Shown: positions 1-13,200 of the stretch, one piece after another
How the letters are laid out: the number at the start of each line of letters is the position of its first letter
How positions within the stretch are numbered: the first letter of the stretch is position 1
Assembly: GCA_021234155.1 (NCBI GenBank)
Contig: JAJEKV010000046.1
Coordinates: 2,663,258-2,727,257, forward strand
Direction of reading: 5' to 3'
DNA length: 64,000 nt
From: Isoetes taiwanensis
Lineage: Eukaryota; Streptophyta; Lycopodiopsida; Isoetales; Isoetaceae
Program-made: the position numbers and the translations under genes
Notes under the pieces: model-generated
What the model was told of the DNA's origin: nothing
The model's input: the letters and a program-made list of their open reading frames with translations, nothing else
The model's database searches: none

Positions 1-1029
1 TTCAATGCCGCCTTAGATTCAGTTACATGTGTATCTTCATTAAATTCCGGGTAGGAAACCCCTACGGTTTGGGTGCATATTCACCACGAGGGACCGGGCG
101 TGAGGCTGTCGGATGAAGCTGATTTACTCAATATTCCTTGATGCAGGCCAAGTAGATAAGTGATCCTCGTTTGTGAGGTATTCTTGTACACATTTTGGAA
201 GTATCTGTATAAGGGTTTTGCGAGAGGCATGCATAAGGTTTGAAATGATGTACTAAATAGTATTGATTTTATCACATTATTATATAATTTTAGGGGTTAT
301 TATTTGCCTAAAATCACGAGTGTGAATATACAAACCAAAGGGTTTTAGAGAATTTAATTTTAAGAGTGTAGAGGATGTAATGGTTTGTATTAATTCAAAA
401 AAAGTGATTGAAGCTCACTAAGGAGGCCTAGAAAAAGGAGTGGTAAATAAATTCTCAGGAAAGGGAAGGAAGGAAGGGTATAGATATGCAAGAAATAGCC
501 GCTAGAAATACTGGAATAAGCAAAGAAGCTTGATGATATGGCAAGAAGAAAAACCAAACTAAGAAAAGATATCGGGCAATAAGAAATAGTTTTTGCAAAT
601 TTAGCAGCGTTGAAGTTTACATGACCCATATTTAAAAGTTAAATCCATAATATAGGTCTGCATTGGACAAATTGGAAATATAATATTTGAATATCAATGT
701 CAAAATATAACATTTAAGGAAACTATTGGCATTAAAACCACCATATTTTACAAGCTTGATGCAAGAGACATCATTGACCAATTAAACTACATTTAAAATC
801 TCACTGTATACAAGCCACCTTACAAGCTAAAAGGGATGATACATACATATGTGTCGTAGCAGAAACCCGACCATTGATTTCCATCAAGTAAATTTTAAAT
901 TTTAACAACTTCAAACAGCAGTTTAAACTATATAGATTGTCCCGAAATACATTGCCTTACCAAGAGCACGATCATATTCAGAGATATTTGAATCTGTGAA
1001 GCATCTTAGATGGACTTACGAATGTTGTA
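1..1029. other. Non-coding, no recognisable feature
   Basis: I see only short random open frames and no protein motif, terminal repeat or RNA gene. Base composition is AT-rich, like the decayed sequence further right. Confidence 0.4.
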
Positions 1030-1760
1030 GAGATTAGAATAGGGAGTAATAGAATAGAATAGGAGATAGAGATAGGAATGGGAATGAGATAGAATGCCAG
1101 AAATAGAATGGAGCTTTTGGCGTCCCGCACGGGAGGCCGCTTGGCCTATGGGACAAACAGAGGAAGCGGCTCGTGATATTACTAGCGAGTTAAAACCATA
1201 CAGAAGGGTTTTAGAAGGAAAAACCTAGCGATAATAAGGTATGTTGGCATCTTTGTACAGTTATGCATCAGACAGTTCAATGTCACAGTCAGGAGGGACC
1301 TAAGCTGAGTCAGGTGCATCCATAATCTCACAGGTATGGCCCAGCAAACCCTTGGCAGCATGTAATACTCATACCATACACGGAAGTTGGCGGGCACTAT
1401 GCGGAAGTCGAACATCACGAAACATCTGGATATAAACCAAAAGCAACAGGATCTAGAGGGCATGACATTTCATCCTCAATGGCATCCACGGGTGCTTGTA
1501 GCTTAGCAGCGAAGCCTTTGCTCGTGCTTCGGCCGCATCACATCTCAATCACGGGCTGATGTGCACATTTCGGAAGCTACTAAGTATCTCGGCCTTATGG
1601 GCAAGCTAAAGAGTTACACAAGAAATCTGCCTGGTGGGCCTCTCTGTGAGCCTAGGATTGACTTGCTATTGATGGTGTGCCAGCTTGGCGTGCGTCAGAA
1701 CATACGCATCAGGCTAGCGATAGCATCCAGAAGTCTGGCACCAAAATCGCATTTATGATC
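1030..1760 (-). mobile_element. Decayed LINE 3' end, copy 1
   Basis: Read on the minus strand, this matches the 17.9-18.6 kb copy in order. Shared blocks include the stretch around 1,650-1,745 (GTGAGCCTAGGATTGACTTG, also at 18,450), a GLLG-x-x-x-x-x-(I/V)MDA peptide, a GG(T)TTTTCC block and a 'TTGGCCTATGGGAC' block just before the tail. The tail at about 1,030-1,100 is an imperfect TATTC-type pentanucleotide run, as in the other copies. Frames are broken throughout, so nothing is expressed as protein. Assignment to the LINE class rests on the better-preserved copies at 16.7-18.6 kb. Confidence 0.55.
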
Positions 1761-3570
1761 ACCTAAGTACAGCCTCACTATCTATGTATATTTGCTGTAC
1801 ACCCCGTGAGAACCGAGCTTGCTTGTCCTTCAGGCTTTTCGAGCGTTGAGGGACCCATGCATACCGTAAATAGTTAAGTGCTTGAAATACTCTTATCACC
1901 ATAGACCACAATACAGGGCGTAAATGATATAGCCATTCCATCGCGAAAACTTGGGTGAAGTAGAAAACATGTCTCCACGGAGTAGGATCGGTATGGGCTG
2001 TGGACTTTACCCCAAAATTTCCGTACCAAAGAGAGAAGGCTTCTACTTTCGAGATCATTCAGTATTGAGGATATCAGGACCCCACATACGCCCCGCCACA
2101 AAAGGACCCATTTCGACAAGGCCACGAACAAGTGTATTTGGCGAAAGTGGCCCGAGGGCATACAACTGCCTTTTGTAGGTACATTCGCATATAATTACTT
2201 CAATCCATGACCCATAACTTGATGGCAGCATCAATGCAATTACCGTAGTGAAAATTTCAAATCAATACTTTGCTTAGGTCGACTACCTCACATCGCCAAA
2301 TACTACGTAAGTAATTCGAAGCCTTGAGCCGGGATGATGAAACTAAGCGAACACCTAGTTTAATACCGCGATTCTTCCGCATGCCCGGTGAATCGGCAAA
2401 ATTATCAAAACATCAGATGGCGATTGCATATCTCTGGGGTATTCTCAGGCGGGAGTTGACATGATGAAGCGCCATATGGAGGTTGCGAGATTCTATTGTG
2501 ATGCATAGATGGGCGCCTACTCCCATGCTCGGAGAGCCAATCTTTCAAGCCCAGTAGTCAATGTATAGGCCAAAAGAGTGTGGGGAGAGAGGGGGGCAAC
2601 CACGGCGCACTCAGCTACCTACTTTTTGATTACTTAGAACATCACGACAATGTGATGCGGCTTTTGAGCAGCCATGCCCATGGCCTATGCTGCATGCATT
2701 ACTGCAAGTCAAGGGAGTCAGTGCCAGCGGTCTGTCATAACTTTTTGTCGAGAACCTTTATTGTCCAAAAGCTTTTGCGAAATCCCACTGAAACACTTGA
2801 TGCGAGGGTTTTGTGATACAGATTTCCTGCTATCCTCAATCAATGTGCGCGAGTGAAGATATGATCCAATGATGGAATGCACGGGCGCACTTTGTGTGTG
2901 AGCTGGCGCATACGCCTCTTATTCCCTTCAGAGATTTGTTCAAGGATATCGATATGATTTTGCAAAGAGGCGGCCATAATAAAGGATAGAAATTAAGGAT
3001 ACTTCAGATATCATGTTGTGGACACTGCCTCAGTACCATAATCCTTCACATTACGGATTAGAAGCTACAAAGCATTAGAGATGTACACAAAATTACACCA
3101 GAATTACACATAGCCATTAATTGTAGTAACCATAAGGCCAAGAATGCATGATCCCAATTACGGGACTGCATTTCAATGAAAGCTACCTGATATATAGCTG
3201 CTTTTAGAATCTACTTTGCTGAAACTCCAATTACTAAAATTACTCCAAAATGGACACCGAGGGTGGGAATACGAAGATTGACAGCGCCAAAGCCCATGAC
3301 CTTCATAAACCAAATAGGTGATCCCAATTCAGGACAGAAATGAGAAAATTACAATCCCCACCTTATACTAGGGAAAAACAGCGCAAACGCCCGGCTCCAG
3401 CGGACTGGGAGGAGATCTCACCGGGAGTCAGAAATTATTCAAGAAGCCTAGCTTGATGAGTTGCACCATCACCAAATCAATGAAGCCTTTATCTAATATT
3501 CACATGCAACCACACAATCTCTCTCTTTCTTTTTAAACTGACCCCATATTCCTTTACAACCCACCACGAT
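1761..3570. other. Unresolved decayed sequence
   Basis: No gene or element is recognised. Several 60-100 codon open frames occur on both strands, but none shows a family motif. Confidence 0.35.
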
Positions 3571-3571
3571 C

Positions 3572-3635
3572 TTTTTTTTTTTTTTTTTTTTTACGAAATC
3601 AGCGGCGAGGAAAAGGCACTCTAGAAATCTTTATT
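3572..3635 (-). repeat. Retroposed poly(A) 3' end
   Basis: A run of 21 T (3,572-3,592) is a poly(A) tail on the minus strand. A minus-strand AATAAA signal (3,630-3,635 as TTTATT) lies about 38 nt upstream of it, the normal spacing for a cleaved transcript. This fits the 3' end of a LINE, a SINE or a processed pseudogene inserted on the minus strand. The body beyond about 3,700 is not recognised. Confidence 0.45.
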
Positions 3636-3639
3636 TAGT

Positions 3640-6189
3640 AGGTCAAACAAATACATCAACCAAATCACTTGTAAAACCATATTGAAATTACAAACACAAG
3701 GCCCTTTGCTGTGTGCTATATATGAGTAAATGAATGGAGGAACTACCATTCTTTATTTTGTGATATATATGTGATATTTGTACTCTGTATTGTTAGTACG
3801 ACATTTGAAAATTTGCTTAATAGGATCACTAGTAGAAGGGAGTTGCACATACACAATGCTTTATATCTCTATTAGTATATGATAGCATAGAAAATGATAG
3901 ATAGAGCGTGCTACCTCCTGGATAAGGTCTATTCTCCAATCCTTTACTACTGTTCAAAATTATTCTCATGAAAAGACAAATCTACTATCATCTCTTACAT
4001 AACTTTTTAAACCTAAATTGTATATTATTCATGATTTATAATAGAGCTTCTAATTACTAAACACTTCACCATTCCACTAAACATATCATACCTGAAAGGC
4101 AGTAGCTCATGCTTGCCAACACATATTTATGAATGTGATTAGTTAAATAGAGAGCAATTAATGCGGAGACTCCTAGTCTCCTACCTCCATACACCTAAAT
4201 CCTAAAGAGGCTTTTTATTGTTTGAGACATCTTGAAATGGCTTTGCGGCAATCATTCTTACAGCTTGTAGTCATTTGCAAAATTCTAAATATATCTACCT
4301 TGTAAATGCATCTAAGTTTTCTTCAATTTCATCTCTAACCTCCTTGAGAAACTCCAAATCTTACGGTGCTCCAAGTTTTAATTTTATTTTTGTCGGCCTA
4401 TAAATACGAGAAACCTCTTATACAACCGCAACTTCGATCCAATACCTTTTTTGCAAAACGCTCAAAGAAACAACCGTAAACACGGAATCCACTGCGGGAA
4501 ACCATTTCAAACCGGTGTGTTGCTTGAGTGGCCCAATGGAGCACGGCGAGGAAAGGATCAACCGACATGGAGGCGCGAATCCCAGCGTTGAAATGGGGCA
4601 GACATTTTCCGCCCGCCGCGGCTGACTTCAGAGCTCATTGATTAAGTGTTCGCGCTGGTATTGGCATTGCCGGATCTTTGCCGGTGGCACGCAGAACCTT
4701 CGGTCGTGCGTAGCCGGCGAATAGGATGCGTAGATGCTTTAGGGCGGGAGCAAGCCAAGGATGGTAAATGGCTGTTACATTTGTGCAATCTGCTTGGGCT
4801 TCGGTCTGCGGCAATAAAAGGTGGATTGAGTATGTTAGATTAAACTTTAGAGGTCTTATAGAGTAGGATCACAGAGTCTAACAAAGGAACCTAACCATGT
4901 ATATTTTAGGTTCGATGGATGATAATGTTCTATTTTCACAGCGCATTCATATTGTATTGGAGGACGAGGATAGAGGACCCTAAAAGCCTTAGTAGTTGAT
5001 GTACCTAAATGGCCTCATTAATTCTCAATTCAAAATGCAGGCTGCGATACCTCAAGAGCCACCACTTTTCATTTTAGTAGGGTGTGAGGGGGCCCTGAAC
5101 CTAGCCGGAGATAAGAGGAAGGGATGCATGTCCCGCGTGGGATTGGAGTCCCCTGCGGTGTGTAAAGGCCTCACAGGGATTTGGCGGGCTAGGCTGATGG
5201 CTTGCCTTGCTGAGGTGTGGGCAGAGGCATGGAGCTCGACACCTCTTGGGTGATGTACTCACCCCCTCATGGGGTTCAAGTAAGTGAGTAGCGGTGTGAC
5301 ACCTGTCCATTGCATGTGGAGACATGCATGCCTCTGGAGGAGTGACTCCTCTGCCTCCACTCAGCGGAGGCGGGGAGGTGTTCTGCAGGGGAAGAGTAGC
5401 GCTTTGCTGCTTATACTTGCAGTGACTAGTCCATTGAGAATGCTGCTCGACCTATTACGCAAAAGTATGCACGGGGAGGGTGGATGATGATGAAGTGGAC
5501 TACCCAACAACCATGTTCTTATGCAGTGATCAATTTATATGGTCATGCTGCATTGACCTGGGATCCCAATGAGTGGTCGATCACTTGTAGTCACAGGCCT
5601 TGGGTAGAGTTCCATGGTATAATGTTGTTATTGTTGATGTGTTATTCTGAGATGTTATGTTATGGTGAGCCATCCTTCAGATGGAACTATGTGTGTATTG
5701 GATGCTATGTGCTTATGTTGTTCGCGGCTTTGTGACTAGGGCGATCAGGGGAGCCCAGAATAGAATAACATATCTATTCTTCCATCGATTTCCTTGTCAG
5801 ATATACAGGTTAAATTAATACGGCATGTGCATTGGCTGAGGAAGGGATGAATACGACTACTTATCTAGCTGGGAGCATCATATATAAGGTAGAGGGGCGT
5901 CCTGACAATTTGCAGGGAACATCACCTTCAGTTACTCCCGGAAACCAGAGATTGAATAAGGATTGAGTGGATACAATTAAGGCATCCAATCGCACGATAG
6001 AAAATAATAAGCAAGAAGAGATCAATTTTACAACCCATGTAATCCTATTCACTTTTTATCATAATATAACTATGTTGGCTCCATTTCAGTATTTTGTAAT
6101 ACGTGAATATAATGGGATTTGCATACAGAAGGGTTTTTCAGGCAAAATATCAAGTAATCGAGGATGAGAGAGGGTGCCATCAACTCCAC
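3640..6189. other. Unresolved sequence with a GC-rich block
   Basis: No recognisable gene. The block at about 5,080-5,460 is clearly GC-richer than its surroundings and carries consecutive plus-strand open frames (4,996-5,253; 5,284-5,487; 5,484-5,735) without a family motif. It could be part of an old LTR or of a captured fragment. A TATAAATA at 4,399-4,406 may be an LTR promoter relic. Confidence 0.3.
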
Positions 6190-7280
6190 AAGTTAAAATA
6201 CACGGGATGAACTACACATTTTAATTTCATAAGGTCCTAACCAACAAAGTTTGAGCTTGCGAGGATGATGTTGTACCTGGAGGTCATAAAGTAGGATTAA
6301 ATAAGCTACAACTGAACTCCTTTTTGAATTCACGATTTTGGAAGTCGTGCCATGATTTTGAGGTTGATCTCCGGCTAGAAATGTGGAATAAACATCTTTA
6401 GCATTCATGTGACAGAGTTAATAAACAGGATGCCGAAGGAGTTGTCTGGGCGGCTAGCTTCGAGATTTGGCGTTGGTAGGATATGATGCGAGAAGGCATC
6501 AAAACCTTTTGACCATAGACAAGTTTGAAAGCAGTGATTTGCCCACATGCAATCTTGTATGTGGTCTTATAACTCCATAAAACCATGGGCATTTTCAATA
6601 CCAATCGTTTTCCCGTCACATATTTCTTTAGGATAAAAGATTCAGGATTCACAGTACTTTCCCTCAAGTCCATTACCTTGTGGATAGTAAGGTGTACATT
6701 TCTTGTGATGGATTGAGAGAAGAGGGTAATAATAAAAATATTTAAATAGGTAGCAGTTCTGAAATGAACCCAGTCACCTGGTCAGTTCCATAGGATACTT
6801 GAACAAGTGATGATGTGCATGTTAGGGAATCATGGCCCGTCTTTGGCGGTAGTGGTGTTAATGCGGGGTGGCTGCCCTTCGTAACGCATAATGATTACAT
6901 TGAAGGCGAGAATGTAGCGTGCGGAAACTTTGTCTGAAGTAGTTCGGAGGATCCATGAGAACCAATAAAATCAATTCCTAGGGAAGTGAAGGTGGTAAAG
7001 CCAGCATCGGGTGAGCGGTAGGGCATCCGCGAGGCATGGGTTTTATCGGGCGATTGGCGGACATCTGGAATCTCACGCTGCTGAACGAAGCATCGCCAAA
7101 AAGCATGGGCCAAAAATAGCCAGCTAGGATGATTTTTAGATGCGTGGCTGTATGCCTGAAATGTCCACTCCCCTAAGCCTTCATGGAAAGCATTGTCGCT
7201 TTGGGTACTGAGGGGCGTAACACATCTGCCGGAGAATCGTAATATTTTACTCGTTTGGCACAAGTGGCGCGGCCGCCATG
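6190..7280 (-). mobile_element. Ty3/gypsy integrase remnant
   Basis: Minus-strand fragments in pol order. At about 7,100-6,960 is a zinc-finger-to-core junction ending in the LGIDFIG motif of the first integrase catalytic Asp. At 6,600-6,480 is the LWSYKTTYK...GQ...FKLVYGQ block, typical of the end of the gypsy integrase core. At 6,290-6,210 is LQVQHHPRKLKL-WLGPYEI, the integrase C-terminal GPY/F region. Stops and frameshifts separate the pieces. No LTR could be delimited. The element is old and inactive. Confidence 0.72.
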
Positions 7281-10200
7281 CGCAATTGCGGCGTCCGCGA
7301 AGGGCTGTTCCCGTGTGATGGCGTTGACATTACGGAAAAACAGTGTAAAATTGGCCCGGGCTCCTATCAATAGATACTCTGCGGTAATCATGGAACCCGA
7401 TTGAGGCATAAGCGATAACCAAGAATGGTTTGGGCAAATACAAGTTACTCCCGGAAGCACGTAAGATGGATAAGTACAGCCTTGAATGCGGGAGATAGTG
7501 GGTAGCGGGGAACTTCATACGACATGTATGATCTTGAAAAGAACAAATTCATGGAGATGAAGCCTAGAACACCCATCTGACCTATAGGCATGAGATGTGA
7601 GTCAGAGTAGAGAAGAGCATTAAGTACAAACAAAAGAATTGATTTTCTTTGGGCGTAAATTATGGCGAGTCACTCGGTATGGCTTCAACGCAACGCCGGT
7701 ATAAACACATCAATAATATGATAATCACATAGAGGGATCTCTGCAAACAGGACTCTAGGGATGAATTTGGCGGCTTGGGTCTCAAATGAGAATTCATAAG
7801 AATGGGTAAATTTTGGCATAGAATTTATAAATTTTACATTCGGGTGAAGGCCAAAATCAAGACTTTTGCGGGGTAAGATTTGCGAAGAGTTTAGGGGCGG
7901 GGCCAGTAACTTTCACTGCGTGCGGCAAGAACTCACTAGCTGGGGTTACATCTCGGTCCCGTGGGCCAAAATTACCCCCCTCAGGAAGCATGCATACTTT
8001 TTATCCACAGAGGCCCGGCTAGGGGCTGGCGCGTGTCGACGAACCTCATTAAAGAAGGTAGCTATCCCTCTTTAAGAGGTAGGAAACTCATGCGCTTACC
8101 CCACTAACAATAGCAAACCGGTACTAGCTAACTTACTTCAAGATCACTGGTAGGGTTTTGCAGAGGATGTCGTGATGGGGACGAATTTACGCCATTTCCT
8201 GCCAGGATTCTGTACACATACACTCCATAGCCAGGAGGGCTCTTTCACGGTGCATTAATTGGGAATTAATAGGGTTATCACAGGATGTCTGCTGCTAAAG
8301 GGTGTAGGGCCTATATACCTTTCACATCACAAGGAGCATAGTAGGACAGCATCATCATAAGAAGATCTTGAATAATATACAATCTATCCTGTAAACAGTT
8401 GAGTTCATTTATTGTTAAAGTTTAGAGTCTGGGATCTATAGGGGTACATGGTGATCTCAGCATACTATCACAGCTCTTGCAGGGCTAAAAGTCGGCTTTC
8501 TTAGCGAGAATGCATGATTACGAGTCCCTAGCTTTATACATTTTGCAGTCGTCCATTGCGTTCTTCAACAAAATTTGCTCCTCCCCGGGGAAGGAAGCCC
8601 ATTATACAAATCGGCTGTGATTGCTTAGTATCTGGGGAATAGCGGCTTAGCTTGGTAGCATAGCCAAAATCTGAAAATGGAAAAGGTTTAAGGAGGGTTC
8701 CTCCCTTTTTGTTTCCTTTTACATGAACTTTTGGTTTTAGATTAGAAGGGACTAATGGGGCTTTCGCATATGAGTTATTGCATATGTTTTAATATACATG
8801 TGCAGCATATAGAGGTTGCCTAGAGCAACTCTTTATGGCTCTCAAGTACTTATTGTAATTTGATATGTGACATAGTAGTATAATATATATGTATTCGGGC
8901 CAAGTATGTTATCTTTGGGCGTCTGTCCACCAAGTTGGTGACCTTCCATCATCATCATGTGTCTCCCCTCTTTGGCTTACTTGCATGAACACACGGCACA
9001 TTTCATACATCATTTAACAAATTACCTACAGGCTAATATTTAAATTCAATTCATAATCCACATCCTTGTTAAATCAACGTCTTATAGTAAGGTGATCTCT
9101 AAGCCCTCTTAGCACGTAATTCTGTTATTCCGCAAATTTTATGGTTTTGCACCATTATATCACTAACATGATTCAAATTTCTCTAATTGGGGTTGTTTCG
9201 TGATTCTCTGACCCTCCTATTAGTATCAGACTAAATTCAGTATGCATTTGATGTATAAGTTGGTTATTGAGACACACATTAAATTAGATTTACTATGGAT
9301 GCTGAGAGGTTCTTACACTCTATATAAGGAGGCGCCCATGGCATGTCGTGCATCAAGTGAGGAGAAACCCCTCTGTATCTGGCCCAGGCCTCCCCATGGG
9401 AAACCCCTCTGATCTTGGCCGAAGTCTTGGGTTCCATGCTACCAGTCTAAGCTCTTCTTGCCCTACCCTCCATTGCTGGTACTGTCCCCAGTTTTCATTC
9501 ATATCCTACCCTCCCTGTTTTTGCCATTCAAATCTCCTTAAATCCTGTTTACTTCAGTGGGTATTTAGGGTTCTGGTGGCATCATTTGAGGTCCTCATCC
9601 AGGAGAAAATATAAACTTTGAGATTTTTATTTATTTTTAATTAAATCGGGTTTTAAGGATGACATCTTGAAGTTTCTATTATTAGTTGTCTGGACAATGA
9701 TTTAAATTAATTGTGGTCATGATTTTTATTTTTGGGGCAAATCCTTTTAAGGACGTCCATTATAGTGAACTTTCGCCATGCAATTTTGCCGCCAATGATG
9801 GCTCCCATTTACCTCTAAGCCTGTTCCTCTCAATAGATTAAACTATACAAAGCTGTTTATCCTCCCACATTCGGCCATTGGCGGTTAAGACCACCTCAAG
9901 GTTGCTGCTGAAGAATAAAAGTACGGAATACGCTCTACCGAAGGAAGAGCGCTGAGGAAGAGGCGCGCACGAAGAAGGAAAGGCTGAAAGGGGCACTAAA
10001 ATTTGAAGGTTGTCGCTTGAGAATTTTCACGCATGGAAGCTGTTGCGAGATCACTGGAGCTCATATCATACAAAGTTAAACCCAATTGGGTTGATCGGGT
10101 GACTCCTGAGATGGCTGACTTTTGGAAATGAAAATCAAGTGCAAGAGGAACAATGCGTATGTCTTTATAGGATGCCACCTCGGAAGGAAGGCGATCGGTG

Positions 10201-13200
10201 GGCGCCTCCAGTTAGTCGACCTCGGATTTCTGCTCGTTAAATTACGATATCCAGCCCCTAAGTTGTGCCCGTTCGCCCTCGGGGCGTCATTAATAATAGC
10301 TTAGGTTTTTATTTGCCATCTGAAATATCCTTCGAACTTGTTTTGCATAAAAGCTCTTGATCTGTTTTTTGTAAAGCTCTGATGCGGTCTGTTTTAGGGG
10401 CCTTTGTTTTGTAAATGGCCATGAAAGCTTGTGAGGATGTAAAATTTGCCATGCTTGTGAGGTGTGAACCTTCCCTTTTGTAAGTATGTTATTATAATAT
10501 GAATATATACGTTTGTTCATTGTTCTTGTGTTTACTTTGTCTCTTAATATGTTTCTTTTATGCTTAATGTTATTACTTGAATCTGAGACTTAAAACAGTT
10601 GTATGCTTTGATTTCTATTTCTAAAGTATGATTTTGATTGTATTAACTTATTGTCTTCCATCCTTGCCCTTAAAGTAGATTGTAGAGATTGCTTGATGCT
10701 CTGTTGTTTGGAAGCTTTGACCACTATTATGTGTAAATCTTTAGAAATAAATCATAGATAAATGGAATCAAAGGCTTAAAGCACACCTAACTAACTGGTT
10801 CACACAAGCAGCTTGTTAATACTGTTTGTGCATTCAAGTAAAAGTTTAAACAAGATCCACAGTTTCAGTACAATGCATTAAGTAAAAACAAAGCAAATAG
10901 AACATGCAAAAGAGATTTATACAAAGCGAAAAGTGCTCTTAAACTTAAAAGCATTTGAAATGGTAACTTTGTCATAGGCAGAATCATTGTCAAAATGAAT
11001 TCACCAAAATCCATCACGAGACGCCCATAGACTCCCTAAGACATACACTTGCCACATGGCATCACCTAAAAAAATGAAAAGAAGAAGCTGATTAGTAGCG
11101 AGAATTCCAACCATTTGAAGAGCGTCTAATTTAATATTACCTACCAGTGTTACGTTCACGGACAAACTTATTCAATTTTGTACTGCTGTCATTATCATCT
11201 TGGATGGTAAATGTTTTGGCGGAGTTCATATCTTAAGATGCAAGAGATATGATAGACTGAGGTCTATAAGTGATTATGGCGGATCATAAGTAAGCGAGTG
11301 GACTTAAGTCATACTTTCACCAATCATTTCTTCACATAAATATACGGTGTTAATTGAACTACTAAAAGGCGGAGCGTTTAACTAAGTCCACGGGGCTCCT
11401 ACTCTCTTTCCTTACCTTTACTTGAATTTTCTCCTCATGCTAAGTACCCCTGCAAGATACCAAACCTTATGAATTGCAGGTGATTTGTTCCTTTTCACCA
11501 TTTGAAGCTTGTATGCAGTTTGTGAATTGCCAAGCTGATTCCTTTGGTTCTTACGATTACCTTTGCCTGATACGTCCCAGTACTGAAGGTTTGTGCATCA
11601 ACATTGCACTTTCTTCAATAGAGATATACCATGAGTCTTAACCTAAATCAGCACGTCGTATGATAGCCGGGATTCCATTCAAATGACTCACTAGTTGACT
11701 TGAAGATTTTCTTACGGCTTCCATAACAACTTGTACCCAAGAACGCCAGGATGGCTTCCTCCTCTGGCATTCATCTAACATTTTAGATGTATGCGTAATT
11801 CAGACACGGCCACATCATCCTCACCCTTCCTCGTTCCTTTGATCTTCACCTTCAATCTCCATGTTCTCTTGGTGGCGCTCGATTCACTCATCTCCCCAGT
11901 AATTCTGATGAGAACTCGGAGTCCTGCAGGCTTCTATAGAAATAAATCACCGGCCTTCGCAGCTCACTAAACCGACCATCCTTCTCCTCCAGAATTCCGC
12001 CATCACCAGCGCAATACATACAATGCTTGTACATGTCAATACCTTCGCTAAAACCTCGATAATCTTCAGTCGTAAGGTATCCGCGCTCTTTGTAATCTAA
12101 GTTGCAGGTGAGCTATCCCCATTGGTATCACGCTTCTTTTTCACAACTCTTCCCAAATGTGTTCTTGCTTAGCATGTCTTGAGGAAAGCAGGGAGGGAGT
12201 AGTGGTATAGAAGCCTCACGAGGAAATATGATTGAGGCTGAGGAGGCGCTCCTCAACAAGTCTATATGTCAGGTCACAAGAGCTCTTTAGATTGCATACC
12301 ATGCACGGAGCTTTTAGAGGAAAAGAAGTTCTACGCATACGTCGATCCAGAGCTGCTTTAAATAAGGGCAGCTCTAAATGCGAATTCTGAACTAAAATAC
12401 TTTATTATAGCGGCCACTGACTAAAATAGCGCCCAGCAAATTTACCCGTCTATAAAGGTTTCGAAACTAATGAAGTTCTTATCAGCGAATGCGTCTTTAT
12501 TAGCCGTCAACCCTTTGACCTCAGAAACTGTTATGCACCTAAAGTTTTAAAGATATGCAGTTAGAAGTAGCAAAGCGAGTTCCAGCTCACCCTAAAAAGA
12601 AGGGACACGTTGACACTAATCCGGCCCTCAAAGGTCAAAGTAGGTGAGGAAGGGAAGATGTCAATATATGATGCCGACTTCAAATAAGCTTTGGTGCTAG
12701 GTGTTGGTGGGCTGCTGAGAACCACCATTTGCTTAGTTAGATCCAGCGAAGCATTCTTGAACCTTTACAGGAAACAAAACGTTCTTGCTTGACCCCTCGA
12801 GTTTTCTTAGATCTGGCGCTTCCGTCTCTCCCAAGAGGATTCATGACCCATACCCATAGCATAACTGAACATGGTGTATGTCATTTGAGAGTCACTAACT
12901 GGATTCCTAGGTACAACCTTCTAAGGGCACTTTATCCGCTGGGATTATAGAAGCTGCTACCAGATTTGTGCCTGCGAAGTCTTCAGTCATGAAGCCCATA
13001 AGCATCCAGCGGCTACCGAGGCACTTGGTAGCTGGCAGTCCCGCTGAAACCGCCGATCGCGTAATAACATGCAGTGCGGGACACGGATGTACGCATGCAG
13101 GCAGCCGCCCTTCTCCTCGAGAGTCTCATCAGAACGCGTTAGAGGACTACAATATTCTCAGTGCACATTCACACGAGTCGCCCCGTTTACTGCTGCTGAC

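Noticed and set aside
4399-4406. TATAAATA promoter candidate
   Set aside because: No downstream gene supports it.
9315-9614. TATATAAGG followed by an 88-codon frame
   Set aside because: The peptide has no recognisable domain and may be an LTR leader; a TATA motif alone is not evidence for a gene in AT-rich DNA.
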